Below, in pieces: positions 35,071-43,893 of a stretch of 64,000 nt of DNA. Origin of the DNA: Flavobacterium chryseum (GTDB lineage: Bacteria > Bacteroidota > Bacteroidia > Flavobacteriales > Flavobacteriaceae); assembly GCF_004362015.1 (NCBI RefSeq), contig NZ_SNWW01000001.1:124001-188000 (forward strand), written 5' to 3'. Each line of letters begins with the position of its first letter. Position 1 is the stretch's first letter. The position numbers and the translations under genes are program-made. The notes below the pieces were generated by a model that saw only the letters and a list, made by a program, of their open reading frames with translations, was not told the origin of the DNA and made no database searches.

Positions 35071-35130
35071 TATATCTGATTTAGTTTTCTAACTTAAGAA
35101 AGCTATTTAAATACCACATAAAAATCTCGT

Positions 35131-35183
35131 AAAGACGCAAAGTCGCAAAGTTTGAATTTCATTCTTTGCGACTTTGCGTCTTT
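35131..35183. repeat. Perfect 20-bp inverted repeat (GACGCAAAGTCGCAAAG family)
   Basis: AAAGACGCAAAGTCGCAAAG at 35131-35150 is exactly complementary to 35164-35183, with a 13-base loop. It lies between the LD-carboxypeptidase and yraN and would form a very stable hairpin. No T-run follows, so it is not a standard terminator. Confidence 0.8.
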
Positions 35184-35233
35184 GCGCGCTAAACAAACCC
35201 ATAACTTATAACCCACAACTCATACCTAAAAAA

Positions 35234-35605
35234 ATGGCAGAACATAATGAACTCGGAAAAAAGGGAGAAGAACTTGCTGTAGAATATCTTCGCCAAAATG
35301 GATATGAAATTCTGGATCGAAACTGGACATTTCAGAAAGCAGAAATAGATATTATCGCACAAAAAGATCATTTTTTAGCCGTTATAGAAGTCAAAACAAG
35401 ATCAAGTACTGATTTTGGTTTACCTCAGGATTTTGTAAAACCAAAAAAAATTCAATTACTGGTAAAAGCAGTAAATGCCTACATAAACTATAGGGAAAAG
35501 GATTTTACTGATGATTTAGAAATTCGTTTTGACATAATCGCAGTTCAAAAAAATGGTGAAACATTTGCAATTGAACATCTTACCGACGCTTTTTATCACT
35601 TTTAA
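35234..35605 (+). CDS. yraN: YraN/UPF0102 family nuclease-like protein
   Basis: A 123-residue cytosolic protein of the UPF0102 family, which has a restriction-endonuclease-like fold resembling Holliday-junction resolvases. Conserved parts are LGKKGEELAVEYLRQNGYEIL, the acidic metal site AEIDIIAQ and EVKTRSS (E-x-K). The ATG at 35234 gives the usual family length; the 20-residue upstream extension is encoded by the flanking region of the inverted repeat and is rejected. Function in the cell is not established for the family. Confidence 0.9.
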   Translation: MAEHNELGKKGEELAVEYLRQNGYEILDRNWTFQKAEIDIIAQKDHFLAVIEVKTRSSTDFGLPQDFVKPKKIQLLVKAVNAYINYREKDFTDDLEIRFDIIAVQKNGETFAIEHLTDAFYHF

Positions 35606-35626
35606 CACAATTTTTTATTGTTATAA

Positions 35627-35657
35627 TTGTAACAAATTGTTTTTTTATTTATATTTG
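35627..35657 (+). promoter_or_regulatory. Promoter of the ACT-like gene
   Basis: TTG at 35627-35629, a 20-base spacer and TATATTTG at 35650-35657: a good match to the Bacteroidota promoter. Confidence 0.6.
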
Positions 35658-35725
35658 CATAGATTTATAACACAAATCTATAACTACACCAACCCAATTA
35701 CGTTACAAAAAAAAAAGAAAAAATT

Positions 35726-36382
35726 ATGAAAACCGTTTCTTCAATTGTAGAAAATTACATCAAAACAAAGCCGTTTTTACTGAATGCGCTATCGCTTGGA
35801 ATCATCAACTTAACTTCTCTGTCCCGGAACATTATGAATGAACTGGAAAGTGAATTTGGTAAAGAAGTGAAACAAGGCGCTGTTGTAATGTCGCTTAAAC
35901 GACTCACTGAAGAATTGGATTTTAAATTAAACCATAAAATCAATAAGGTAATCAAGAACATTGGCGAGATCACGGTTCGTTCAGAATTGACGGATTATAC
36001 CTTCGCTGCTTCAGAAACTGTTTTAAATAAACAAGCTGATTTGATTTCTGATATTAATGTTTTATCTGATATTTTTTATACCTCATCTCGTGGTGTAAAC
36101 GAAACGAATATCGTAGTAAGCAGCAGTGTAAATCATTTGGTTGAAAAACACTTTATGCGCGAAAAACTAATTCAGAAATTAGATAATCTGGCTTCTATTA
36201 CGGTAAAATTACCAAAAGAAAATATTGTAGTTCCCGGTATTTATTACTTCATTTTTCAACGCCTGGCGTGGGAAGGAATTATTATTAATGAGGTAATTTC
36301 GACTTCAAATGAATTTACGATTCTAGTTGGAGAAGATCAGGTTGACGTTGCTTTTAAAGTAATTAAAGATTTAAAAAATTAA
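35726..36382 (+). CDS. Conserved protein with C-terminal ACT-like domain
   Basis: A 218-residue soluble protein. The N-terminal half (residues 1-75) is helical and looks like a small winged-helix or HTH-like unit (ALSLGIINLTSLSRNIMNEL). The C-terminal part (about 145-218) resembles one ACT domain of aspartate kinases (VPGIYYFIFQRLAWEGIIIN, FTILVGEDQVDVAFKVIKDL). No kinase domain is present, so the label aspartate kinase sometimes given to such proteins would be wrong. It may be an amino-acid-binding regulator; this is inference. It has its own promoter and terminator. Confidence 0.65.
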   Translation: MKTVSSIVENYIKTKPFLLNALSLGIINLTSLSRNIMNELESEFGKEVKQGAVVMSLKRLTEELDFKLNHKINKVIKNIGEITVRSELTDYTFAASETVLNKQADLISDINVLSDIFYTSSRGVNETNIVVSSSVNHLVEKHFMREKLIQKLDNLASITVKLPKENIVVPGIYYFIFQRLAWEGIIINEVISTSNEFTILVGEDQVDVAFKVIKDLKN

Positions 36383-36411
36383 TCAAGTTTAAATAAATTT
36401 CCTTACTTATT

Positions 36412-36445
36412 AAATCCCTTTATCAAAAGATAAAGGGATTTTTTT
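36412..36445 (+). terminator. Terminator of the ACT-like gene
   Basis: A 13-bp perfect stem AAATCCCTTTATC / GATAAAGGGATTT with a 4-nt loop and a T-run. The remaining gap up to 36630 is AT-rich with no gene visible. Confidence 0.9.
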
Positions 36446-36630
36446 ATTTGAAACATTAAATGCAGTTGTAATTGAAATAAGAATATTCCCTATAAATTTT
36501 AGTATCTAACATCTTTTACGATATTAGTTAAAAAATTTACAGCCATCGGAAACTCAATTTTTACTGCCATTACTGTAGATTCTTTAAAATTTTATTAAAA
36601 ATATTTTAATTAAGTTTTTTTAGATACTAT

Positions 36631-36659
36631 TTGTTGCGAATTATATTTTTATATATTTG
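36631..36659 (+). promoter_or_regulatory. Promoter of the ECF sigma factor gene
   Basis: TTG at 36631-36633, an 18-base spacer and TATATTTG at 36652-36659. This is the housekeeping type, so the sigma factor is probably not strictly autoregulated. Confidence 0.55.
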
Positions 36660-36737
36660 CTAACCTGTCAACAATTAAGACTGCACATTTGATAGTATCC
36701 TAATATAATTAGAATTAAACAAAGACTAATTAAATTA

Positions 36738-37301
36738 ATGTTAGAAGCGAAAGACAATAGCGAAAAATTATTGGTGAGTGAACTCAAAAGAGGCAACGAA
36801 AAGGCATTTCGTAAACTTTTTGATTTGTACCATCAGGATATCTATGGCTATAGTATTAGCATTTTAAAATCTAAAGAAGCGGCAGAAGAAAATGTTCAGG
36901 ATGTTTTTATGAAGGTTTGGCAAAATCGGGAAAACTTAAATCTCGAACAATCTTTTAAAGCTTATATTTTTACAATTGCCCGAAATCAGGCTTTTAATTT
37001 CTTAAACAAAGCAGTAAACGAAGTGTTGCTTAAAGAAGAGATTTTTTATGAAAGTCAGAAATCACATGAACAAGGCGATTACGGAATTCGAGAAGCCGAT
37101 TGCAAAAAACTTCGGAAAGAAGCCATGAAACAATTACCGCCAAAACGAAAGCAAATATTTAAAATGTCACGAAAGAAAGGCATGAGTTATGAAGAAATTA
37201 GTCAGGAACTCGGCATCTCTATAAATACAGTCAAGAACCAAATGAGCAAAGCATTAGAATCGATGCGAGTATTTTTTCAAGTTCATGACGAGATTATCTA
37301 A
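36738..37301 (+). CDS. ECF sigma-70 factor of the starch locus
   Basis: A 187-residue extracytoplasmic-function sigma factor. Region 2 is seen at about residues 22-85 (FRKLFDLYHQDIYGYSISIL, AEENVQDVFMKVWQNRE, AYIFTIARNQAFNFL) and region 4 at about 130-180 (LPPKRKQIFKMSRKKGMSYEEI, LGISINTVKNQMSKAL). Regions 1 and 3 are absent, as usual for ECF factors. The next gene encodes a FecR-type anti-sigma factor and the one after it a SusC with an STN domain, so this factor should direct transcription of the starch uptake genes upon an outer-membrane signal. It is separated from fecR by a terminator and a large inverted repeat. Confidence 0.93.
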   Translation: MLEAKDNSEKLLVSELKRGNEKAFRKLFDLYHQDIYGYSISILKSKEAAEENVQDVFMKVWQNRENLNLEQSFKAYIFTIARNQAFNFLNKAVNEVLLKEEIFYESQKSHEQGDYGIREADCKKLRKEAMKQLPPKRKQIFKMSRKKGMSYEEISQELGISINTVKNQMSKALESMRVFFQVHDEII

Positions 37302-37326
37302 ACCACAAAAACCAAAGTAAACCACT

Positions 37327-37356
37327 AAAATCACTCTTTTCGAGTGATTTTTTTTG
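37327..37356 (+). terminator. Terminator of the ECF sigma gene
   Basis: A 9-bp stem AAATCACTC / GAGTGATTT with a 5-nt loop, followed by a T-run. It makes the sigma gene monocistronic. Confidence 0.85.
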
Positions 37357-37515
37357 TTTTAACCGCAAGAAACGCAATGGTTTACGCAAAGTGCACAAAG
37401 TTTTAAAATCTTCTGTCTATGGAGTTTTTTTGAGGGTTCCGTAAGAACATACTATTTTGTAGGGATGGATTTTAATAATTCTTCGCAATCAGAATCGAAA
37501 AAGAAAATCGCCAAT

Positions 37516-37609
37516 CTGTGTCATTTCGATCGAAGGGAGAAATCACATAACGGAATTACGGTTCGTTGCTCTCTGGATGTGATTTCTCCCTTCGGTCGAA
37601 ATGACACAG
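37516..37609. repeat. 33-bp inverted repeat between sigma factor and anti-sigma genes
   Basis: The left arm 37516-37548 (CTGTGTCATTTCGATCGAAG...) and the right arm 37577-37609 (ATGTGATTTCTCCCTTCGG...) are complementary over 33 bases with a single mismatch; the loop is 28 bases. It fills part of the 477-base gap between the two regulatory genes. It looks like a dispersed palindromic repeat; I recall similar words in many Bacteroidota genomes but cannot check this. Apart from this repeat and the terminator the gap has no gene; the small ORF across the repeat is not credible. Confidence 0.8.
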
Positions 37610-37778
37610 GTAATTTATTATTTAAAAATATATTTAAATCAAAACATCAGCAAAATCAATACCTAACAATTCATTCATCAATAGTCAAATGTTAAAATTG
37701 AAAAATTTACAACGTTTGAGTAGTAGTCAACTTCATTTCAACTGTATTATATAAAACCCGAACTAAAATCAATTCGTA

Positions 37779-38957
37779 ATGAATTCAAATTCTGAAATAA
37801 AAACCCTTTTACAAAAGTTTGTTTTAAACCAATGTACACCAGAAGAAACAAACGAAGTAATTGCCTACTACAAAAAAAATAAACTTACGGAAGATTTTCC
37901 TTCGGTAGAAGATGTTCAAAATCTTTTGGCCGAAATGCCAAAAATGAATCAAAAAACTGCTGATGATATTTTTCTGAATATTTTATCGGCATCTAAAGAA
38001 AATGAAACTACGATTGAAATTGCTCCTAAAAAATCAAATTTCAAAAAATACATTTCGATTGCCGCATCAGTTGTTATTTTACTAGGAATTGGACTTTTCT
38101 ACAAACAAAACAGCATCAATAAAGCAGCTGAACAAAAATTCGATTTTAAAAGCACGGATATTGTTTTACAATTAGAAGACGGAAAGGTTCAGGTTATTTC
38201 TGAAGATAATTCTGTACAAGTATTAGACTCAAAAGGAAATGTGATAGGAAATCAGGAAGGTAATAAACTGGTTTACGAAAATAACGGTGATTTAGAAAAA
38301 GTGTCTTATAACACGATTAAAATTCCGTACGGGAAAAAATTTCAATTGCAATTGTCTGACGGAACGCTTGTTCACTTAAACGCAGGAACAACTTTAAAAT
38401 ATCCTGTGAAATTTATTGCCGGCGAAAACAGACAGATTTTTCTTGATGGAGAAGCATTTTTTGATGTTGCAAAAGATAAAAAACACCCTTTTATTGTAAA
38501 TGCCGACAACCTGAATGTACGTGTTTTAGGAACGCACTTTAATGTTTCTAATTATCCTGAAGATGCTGCGACAGATGTTGTTTTGGTTGAAGGTTCTGTT
38601 GGAATGTACAATACAAATGAAGAATTCAACGCTGATAAAAACACGATTCTAAAACCGGGCTACAAAGGAAGTTTCAATAAAGAAAATGCTACAATTAGGA
38701 CCAAACCGGTTATTACGGATATTTATACTTCATGGATAAACGGCGGGTTGACTTTTAGAAATATGACTTTCAAAAATATCATCACAAAGCTCGAAAGACG
38801 CTATAATGTTACGATCATCAATAAAAATGAAAAACTGGCCAACGAAAAATTCAATGCAAGTTTTAAAGAAGAATCTATAGAAAATGTAATGAGCTATTTT
38901 AATGACATTCACGGCATTAATTACACTATAAAAAACAATCAGATACTAATTAAATAA
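37779..38957 (+). CDS. FecR-family anti-sigma factor
   Basis: A 392-residue single-pass inner-membrane regulator. The cytosolic part (residues 1-85) should hold the sigma factor; a membrane helix follows at about 88-106 (YISIAASVVILLGIGLFY). The periplasmic part includes the FecR domain (IKIPYGKKFQLQLSDGTLVH, FLDGEAFFDVAKDKKHPFIV, VRVLGTHFNVSNYPED, GSVGMYN) and a C-terminal DUF4974-like domain from about 318 (LTFRNMTFKNIITKLERRYN). It senses the STN domain of the downstream SusC and releases the ECF factor. A standard partner in Bacteroidota. Confidence 0.93.
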   Translation: MNSNSEIKTLLQKFVLNQCTPEETNEVIAYYKKNKLTEDFPSVEDVQNLLAEMPKMNQKTADDIFLNILSASKENETTIEIAPKKSNFKKYISIAASVVILLGIGLFYKQNSINKAAEQKFDFKSTDIVLQLEDGKVQVISEDNSVQVLDSKGNVIGNQEGNKLVYENNGDLEKVSYNTIKIPYGKKFQLQLSDGTLVHLNAGTTLKYPVKFIAGENRQIFLDGEAFFDVAKDKKHPFIVNADNLNVRVLGTHFNVSNYPEDAATDVVLVEGSVGMYNTNEEFNADKNTILKPGYKGSFNKENATIRTKPVITDIYTSWINGGLTFRNMTFKNIITKLERRYNVTIINKNEKLANEKFNASFKEESIENVMSYFNDIHGINYTIKNNQILIK

Positions 38958-39005
38958 CCACTAACCAATGAAAAAACAGGAAGAACTAAAAATACAGGAA
39001 TAAAA

Positions 39006-39038
39006 AAATCGGAAAGAGCTGCGAACAATTTCCGATTT
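39006..39038 (+). other. Hairpin between fecR and susC
   Basis: A perfect 10-bp stem AAATCGGAAA / TTTCCGATTT with a 13-nt loop. No T-run follows. It may stabilise the susC transcript end or weaken read-through from the anti-sigma gene. Confidence 0.55.
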
Positions 39039-39086
39039 ACTAAGTGATTGAATATAACGAATTAACTACAATCAATTAACAAAATT

Positions 39087-42000
39087 ATGAAAAAAAAATC
39101 TAAGAATATTGGGTTCCTATACTCAATGTTCCAAAATGACCTAAAATTGAAACTAACTACACTACTTATTTTGGTCGCCATGTTTAATATTAGAGGAAAT
39201 ACTTATGCCCAAAAGACAAAAGTTACCCTGGAATTAAACAATTCAACAATCGAAAAGGTTATTGAGACCATAGAACAAAAAACAGATTTCAGGTTTATTT
39301 ACAAACTAAATGATATTGACTTAGACCGAACGATTTCTATTTCGGTAAAGGACCAATCGATATATGTGGTTTTAGACAGGCTTTTTAAAGGAACTCCAAC
39401 TGAATTTAAAATTCGTGATACGCAAATTATCTTAAAAAAGCCCGAGCTAAGAACAGAAAACATTCAATTTGAAAAAGAAACTGTCAGCGGAATTATTACT
39501 GACGAAAATGGTATGCCTTTGCCGGGAGCATCGGTTACAGAAGAAGGAACTAAAAACGGAATGGTTACAGATTTTGATGGAAAATACAAACTTATTGTTG
39601 AAAGCAGTGCATCTGTAATCGTGGTGACTTTTATTGGCTATAAAGAGAAAAAGGTAACTGCAAATCAAAGCAATATCAACATTCAGTTATTTCCGGACGC
39701 TACAAACTTACAGGAAATTGTAGTCGTGGGTTACGGCACTACAGCCAGAAAAGATGTGACTGGAGCTGTTTCTTCAATAGCCGCAAAAGACATGAATCAG
39801 GGCGCAATTGTAAATCCGTTATCCTTGATTTCAGGAAAAGCTGCCGGTGTTAATATTACTCAAATTGGTAGCGAGCCGGGTGCAGGGCCAAGCGTTCGTA
39901 TTCGTGGTATTTCATCTTTAATTGGAGGAAATGATCCTCTGGTTGTTGTAGATGGAATTCAGGGAAACATGGATTTATTTAATCAGGTTCCGCCAAGTGA
40001 GATTGAAAGTATAGATATTTTAAAAGATGCTTCGGCTACAGCGGTTTACGGTTCAAGAGGAGCGCCCGGAGTTATCATCGTAACAACTAAAAAAAATAAA
40101 GCAGGAAAAACAACTATGGAATATATTGGCTATACTTCTATAGATTTTATTCCGAAAAAATTAGAAATGCTGAATGCAAACCAATGGTGGGAAACGGCTC
40201 AAAGTGTTGGCGTTCCTGCATCTGCAAATCACGGTTCTGATACAGATTGGTATGGTCTTTTGACTCAAACCGGAATTACACAAACACATACGCTATCATT
40301 TGGCGGAGGAACCGATAAATTCAATTACAGAGCTTCTATAACTGCTATTATGCAGGATGGAGTTGTAATTAACTCCAGTAATCAAAAATATATTGGACGC
40401 GTTCAGGCAACACAATTGGCGCTTAACGACAAATTAAAACTGACTTTTAATTTAAATACAGGAGTAAATAATGTAACAGGAAGTATTGCTAAAATTGGCG
40501 CCGTTTCGTATCAGTCAAATCTAATTACAAATTCATTATTGGCCAGACCAACAGATCCTGTTTATAATACTGACGGAACTTATTTTACTGATTCAACTGT
40601 GTTTCAATATTTAAACCCGTATGCAGCTGCTCAATCTGTAAAGAATGAAAGACAGGAGGATAACTTATTTGGAAGTTTAAAAGCAGATTTAGATTTGGGC
40701 AAAGGATTTTCGGCAAACTGGTTCGGTAGCTGGAGAAAAACAAATTCAACTCAGGGATATTTCCTGCCGGTAAGTTCAACAGAAGCTTTTGCAGTAGAAC
40801 AGAAAGGCTATGCTAATATTGATAATAAAAGACAAAACGAAAAACTAACAAATATTAGTCTTACGTATAAAAAAACTTTAGGCGTTCACAGTTTTAATGC
40901 ACTGGCTTTATACGAATGGCAAAGCCAGACTTACCAGGGTAATTTTGCTCAGGCAAGAGGTTTTATAAGTGATGAAGCAACCTACAATGCACTTCAGTTT
41001 GGCGATTTGTCTAAGGTAAGACCCGGAGATTTAAGATCTTATAAAAATGACCGGTCTTTAGTTTCTTATTTAGGAAGATTAAACTACTCTTTATTAGACC
41101 GTTATTTACTTACAGCAAGTATCAGACGAGATGGTTCATCAGTATTTGGTACCAACAACAAATGGGGAAGTTTCCCTTCAGCATCTGTTGCGTGGCAAAT
41201 TAACAAAGAATCGTTCATGACCAGCCAAACCTTGTTTAATGAATTAAAATTACGCGTTGGTTATGGTGAAACTGGTAATCAGCAAGGTCTTTATCCGCAA
41301 ACTTCGTTACCATTAGTGGATAGTTCAGGAAACACTTATTTTGGAGGTTCTGTTATTACCAACTTTGGCATTTCTCAAAACGCAAATGCCGATTTAAAAT
41401 GGGAAACCAAAAAACAAACCAATATCGGACTTGATTTTGCTCTTTTTGACAACAGGTTAAGAGGTAGCTTAGATGTTTACGATTCTAAGACAGATGATTT
41501 ATTATTTAATTATACTGTACCTCAGCCTCCTTATCCATACAAAGAAATTAAAGCCAATGTAGGAAGCATTTCAAACAAAGGTTTAGAAATTGCTCTTGCC
41601 TATGATGTTATCAAAACGGAAAACAGTACGCTAACATTAGCAGGAAATGCATCCTTCATGAAAAATGAAGTACTTAATTTAAGCGGAAGTATTAACGGTA
41701 TTCCTTTAAATACAGATTATGTAGGCTGGGGAGCAAACAATTCTTATTTAGTGCAGGGAAAACCAGTTGGTGCATTTTATATTTTAGAACATACAGGTAA
41801 AAATAATAACGGTGTTGAAACAGTATTGGATCGTGATGGAAACGGCATAATAGATCAGGGAGTAAAAAGTCCGGATCGTTATTATGCAGGTTCGGCGTTG
41901 CCAACGTACACTTTTGCATTTAATCCATCTTACCGTTACAAAAACTTTGACATTTCGATGTTAGTAAGAGGTTCAGGAGGAAATAAAATTTACAACGCAT

Positions 42001-42359
42001 TGAATCAAAACTTAAGTATGCTGGAGAATACCGGTAAATCAAATATTCTCGAAAGCGCTGTCGACAAAGGAATACATTCTTCTCCATACGGATCTGATTT
42101 ATGGTTAGAAGACGGTTCATTTATACGTTTAGAAAATCTTACAGCAGGATATACATTCCGTTTTACCGATAAATATATAGACAATGTTCGACTTTCTCTT
42201 ACAGGAAACAATTTACTGCTGATTACAGATTATACAGGTGTTGATCCGGAATTGAACATCAGCGGAAGTGGTGACCCTAATGATAATTTTGGTGGCGATA
42301 GAGGAATTTATCCGCGTACCAGAAGTGTTGCATTTGGTTTGACTGTAAAATTTAAATAG
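39087..42359 (+). CDS. susC: SusC-like TonB-dependent transporter with STN signalling domain
   Basis: Outer-membrane importer for malto-oligosaccharides, 1090 residues. A long signal peptide ends at about residue 42 (NTYAQ). Residues about 45-115 form an STN domain (VTLELNNSTIEKVIETIEQKTDFRF ... in part), which signals to FecR-type regulators. Then come the carboxypeptidase-like domain (VSGIITDENGMPLPGASV), the TonB box/plug (EIVVVGYGTTARKDVTGAV, VRIRGISSL, IDILKDASATAVYGSRGAPG) and the barrel. The STN extension is absent from the classical Bacteroides SusC and explains the adjacent sigma/anti-sigma pair. Starch as substrate is inferred from the GH13/GH97 genes downstream. Confidence 0.95.
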   Translation: MKKKSKNIGFLYSMFQNDLKLKLTTLLILVAMFNIRGNTYAQKTKVTLELNNSTIEKVIETIEQKTDFRFIYKLNDIDLDRTISISVKDQSIYVVLDRLFKGTPTEFKIRDTQIILKKPELRTENIQFEKETVSGIITDENGMPLPGASVTEEGTKNGMVTDFDGKYKLIVESSASVIVVTFIGYKEKKVTANQSNINIQLFPDATNLQEIVVVGYGTTARKDVTGAVSSIAAKDMNQGAIVNPLSLISGKAAGVNITQIGSEPGAGPSVRIRGISSLIGGNDPLVVVDGIQGNMDLFNQVPPSEIESIDILKDASATAVYGSRGAPGVIIVTTKKNKAGKTTMEYIGYTSIDFIPKKLEMLNANQWWETAQSVGVPASANHGSDTDWYGLLTQTGITQTHTLSFGGGTDKFNYRASITAIMQDGVVINSSNQKYIGRVQATQLALNDKLKLTFNLNTGVNNVTGSIAKIGAVSYQSNLITNSLLARPTDPVYNTDGTYFTDSTVFQYLNPYAAAQSVKNERQEDNLFGSLKADLDLGKGFSANWFGSWRKTNSTQGYFLPVSSTEAFAVEQKGYANIDNKRQNEKLTNISLTYKKTLGVHSFNALALYEWQSQTYQGNFAQARGFISDEATYNALQFGDLSKVRPGDLRSYKNDRSLVSYLGRLNYSLLDRYLLTASIRRDGSSVFGTNNKWGSFPSASVAWQINKESFMTSQTLFNELKLRVGYGETGNQQGLYPQTSLPLVDSSGNTYFGGSVITNFGISQNANADLKWETKKQTNIGLDFALFDNRLRGSLDVYDSKTDDLLFNYTVPQPPYPYKEIKANVGSISNKGLEIALAYDVIKTENSTLTLAGNASFMKNEVLNLSGSINGIPLNTDYVGWGANNSYLVQGKPVGAFYILEHTGKNNNGVETVLDRDGNGIIDQGVKSPDRYYAGSALPTYTFAFNPSYRYKNFDISMLVRGSGGNKIYNALNQNLSMLENTGKSNILESAVDKGIHSSPYGSDLWLEDGSFIRLENLTAGYTFRFTDKYIDNVRLSLTGNNLLLITDYTGVDPELNISGSGDPNDNFGGDRGIYPRTRSVAFGLTVKFK

Positions 42360-42368
42360 TAAAAAGAA

Positions 42369-43880
42369 ATGAAAATTAAAAATATAGTAATAGCAGGAAG
42401 CGCATGTTTCCTAACCCTTTTTAGCTGTACAGATATTAACGAAAATATATACGACAAATATCAACCAGACAGCTTTTATGGAACTCCGGAGGGAGCCGAT
42501 ATTGCTCTTGCCAGCGTTTATGCAGAAATTCCGGGAGACTTTGTACGTAATAATGTGCCGGGTGTAGGTTACGCCGGAGCCGATAATGGCTGGTATGATA
42601 TGAACTGTATGTCATCAGACGAGCAGGTAATTCCGCATAGAAACACAGGTGACTGGCAACAAGATTTTGCCCGTTTGCACAAACACGAATGGCTGCCAAC
42701 AGATTTCATTATTAATAATACCTGGAACTGGTTATACAAATCGATTTTCAATGCCAATTTAGCCATACAATTACTGGAAAAATCAAATGCCGAAGCTTCA
42801 AAAATTGCCGAAGCAAAAGTATTACGTGCTTTCTTTTATTATTTATTGATTGATGATTTTGGGAATGTTCCTTTTTTTACCAATAATGATACTACAGTTG
42901 ATAAAATTCCTCAGTCAAACCGCAAAGAAGTATTCGATTTTATTGTAAAAGAAATAACTCAGAACGTAGACCTGCTTTCCACAACAAAAGGAGGTAATTA
43001 TTACGGAAGATTCAATAGATGGGCCGGCTATACATTATTGGCAAAAGTATATCTGAATGCAGAAGTTTATACCGGAGAAGCAAAATGGAACGAATGTTTA
43101 GCCGCATGTAATAAAGTTAGTGAAGGCGGATTTAGTCTTCACTCAGGTGAAAAAAATGATGCCAGCCCGTTAGGAAATAAATATTATGAATTGTTTGGTG
43201 ATGTACTTCCGGATGATGAAACCATTTTACCTATCTACGCAACGCTTGATGTAGTTTCCCGTAATATTTATGCCACTCGCAGCTTATATGGCCCGCATGG
43301 TAAAAGTTTATTTGGATATGATGGCTGGAACGGAACTATTGTGCCTAAAGAATTCTTTCTGAAATATGATGCAAACGATATTCGCAGACAGCAATTTTTA
43401 GTGGGAGAACAACCGGGCGGATTTAATTACACACTGGAGGTTGCTTCTTTAGACAATCCGGGAGCTGCACCTCAGGCTGGTGTTCGTAACGTTAAATTTT
43501 ACCCTGCAACGCCAAGATCCGGTGGAGGAGCTTCAAATGACTTTCCAATCTTCAGATATGCAGACGTAATTTTAATGAAAGCTGAATGCTATGTTCGTTT
43601 AGGAAACGCCGGTACAGCAAAACCTTTTATAGACCAAATCAGAGTACGTGCTGGATTAAACGGATTAGCTGCAAACCCAACATTGGATGATGTTTATAAC
43701 GAAAGAGGATTTGAGCTAAACTGGGAAGGTCACAGAAGACAAGACATGATTCGTTTTGATAAATTCTTATTGGCAAACGAGTTCAGACCCGTATCTCCTG
43801 CCTATAGAAAATTATTCCCAATTCCAACAGCTGCTTTAGATGCAAACAGAGGATTAAAACAAAACGAGGGTTATTACTAA
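42369..43880 (+). CDS. susD: SusD-like starch-binding outer-membrane lipoprotein
   Basis: Surface lipoprotein that forms the lid on SusC and binds the glycan, 503 residues. The lipobox is LTLFSC with Cys at about residue 20. The family's TPR-like helices and signatures are seen (NWLYKSIFNANLAIQLLEKS, AEAKVLRAFFYYLLIDDFG, RFNRWAGYTLLAKVYLNAEVY, PIFRYADVILMKAECYVRLG and the C-terminal RRQDMIRFDKF). It starts 10 bases after susC and is surely co-transcribed. Confidence 0.95.
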   Translation: MKIKNIVIAGSACFLTLFSCTDINENIYDKYQPDSFYGTPEGADIALASVYAEIPGDFVRNNVPGVGYAGADNGWYDMNCMSSDEQVIPHRNTGDWQQDFARLHKHEWLPTDFIINNTWNWLYKSIFNANLAIQLLEKSNAEASKIAEAKVLRAFFYYLLIDDFGNVPFFTNNDTTVDKIPQSNRKEVFDFIVKEITQNVDLLSTTKGGNYYGRFNRWAGYTLLAKVYLNAEVYTGEAKWNECLAACNKVSEGGFSLHSGEKNDASPLGNKYYELFGDVLPDDETILPIYATLDVVSRNIYATRSLYGPHGKSLFGYDGWNGTIVPKEFFLKYDANDIRRQQFLVGEQPGGFNYTLEVASLDNPGAAPQAGVRNVKFYPATPRSGGGASNDFPIFRYADVILMKAECYVRLGNAGTAKPFIDQIRVRAGLNGLAANPTLDDVYNERGFELNWEGHRRQDMIRFDKFLLANEFRPVSPAYRKLFPIPTAALDANRGLKQNEGYY

Positions 43881-43893
43881 AAACAAAACTATC

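Noticed and set aside
35131..35183. Perfect hairpin read as a CRISPR-type repeat or terminator
   Set aside because: There is only one unit without spacers, and no T-run follows the stem.
37465..37695. 76-codon ORF between the sigma and anti-sigma genes
   Set aside because: It runs straight through the 33-bp inverted repeat and its codons on both arms are just the repeat; no protein-like pattern or ribosome-binding context.
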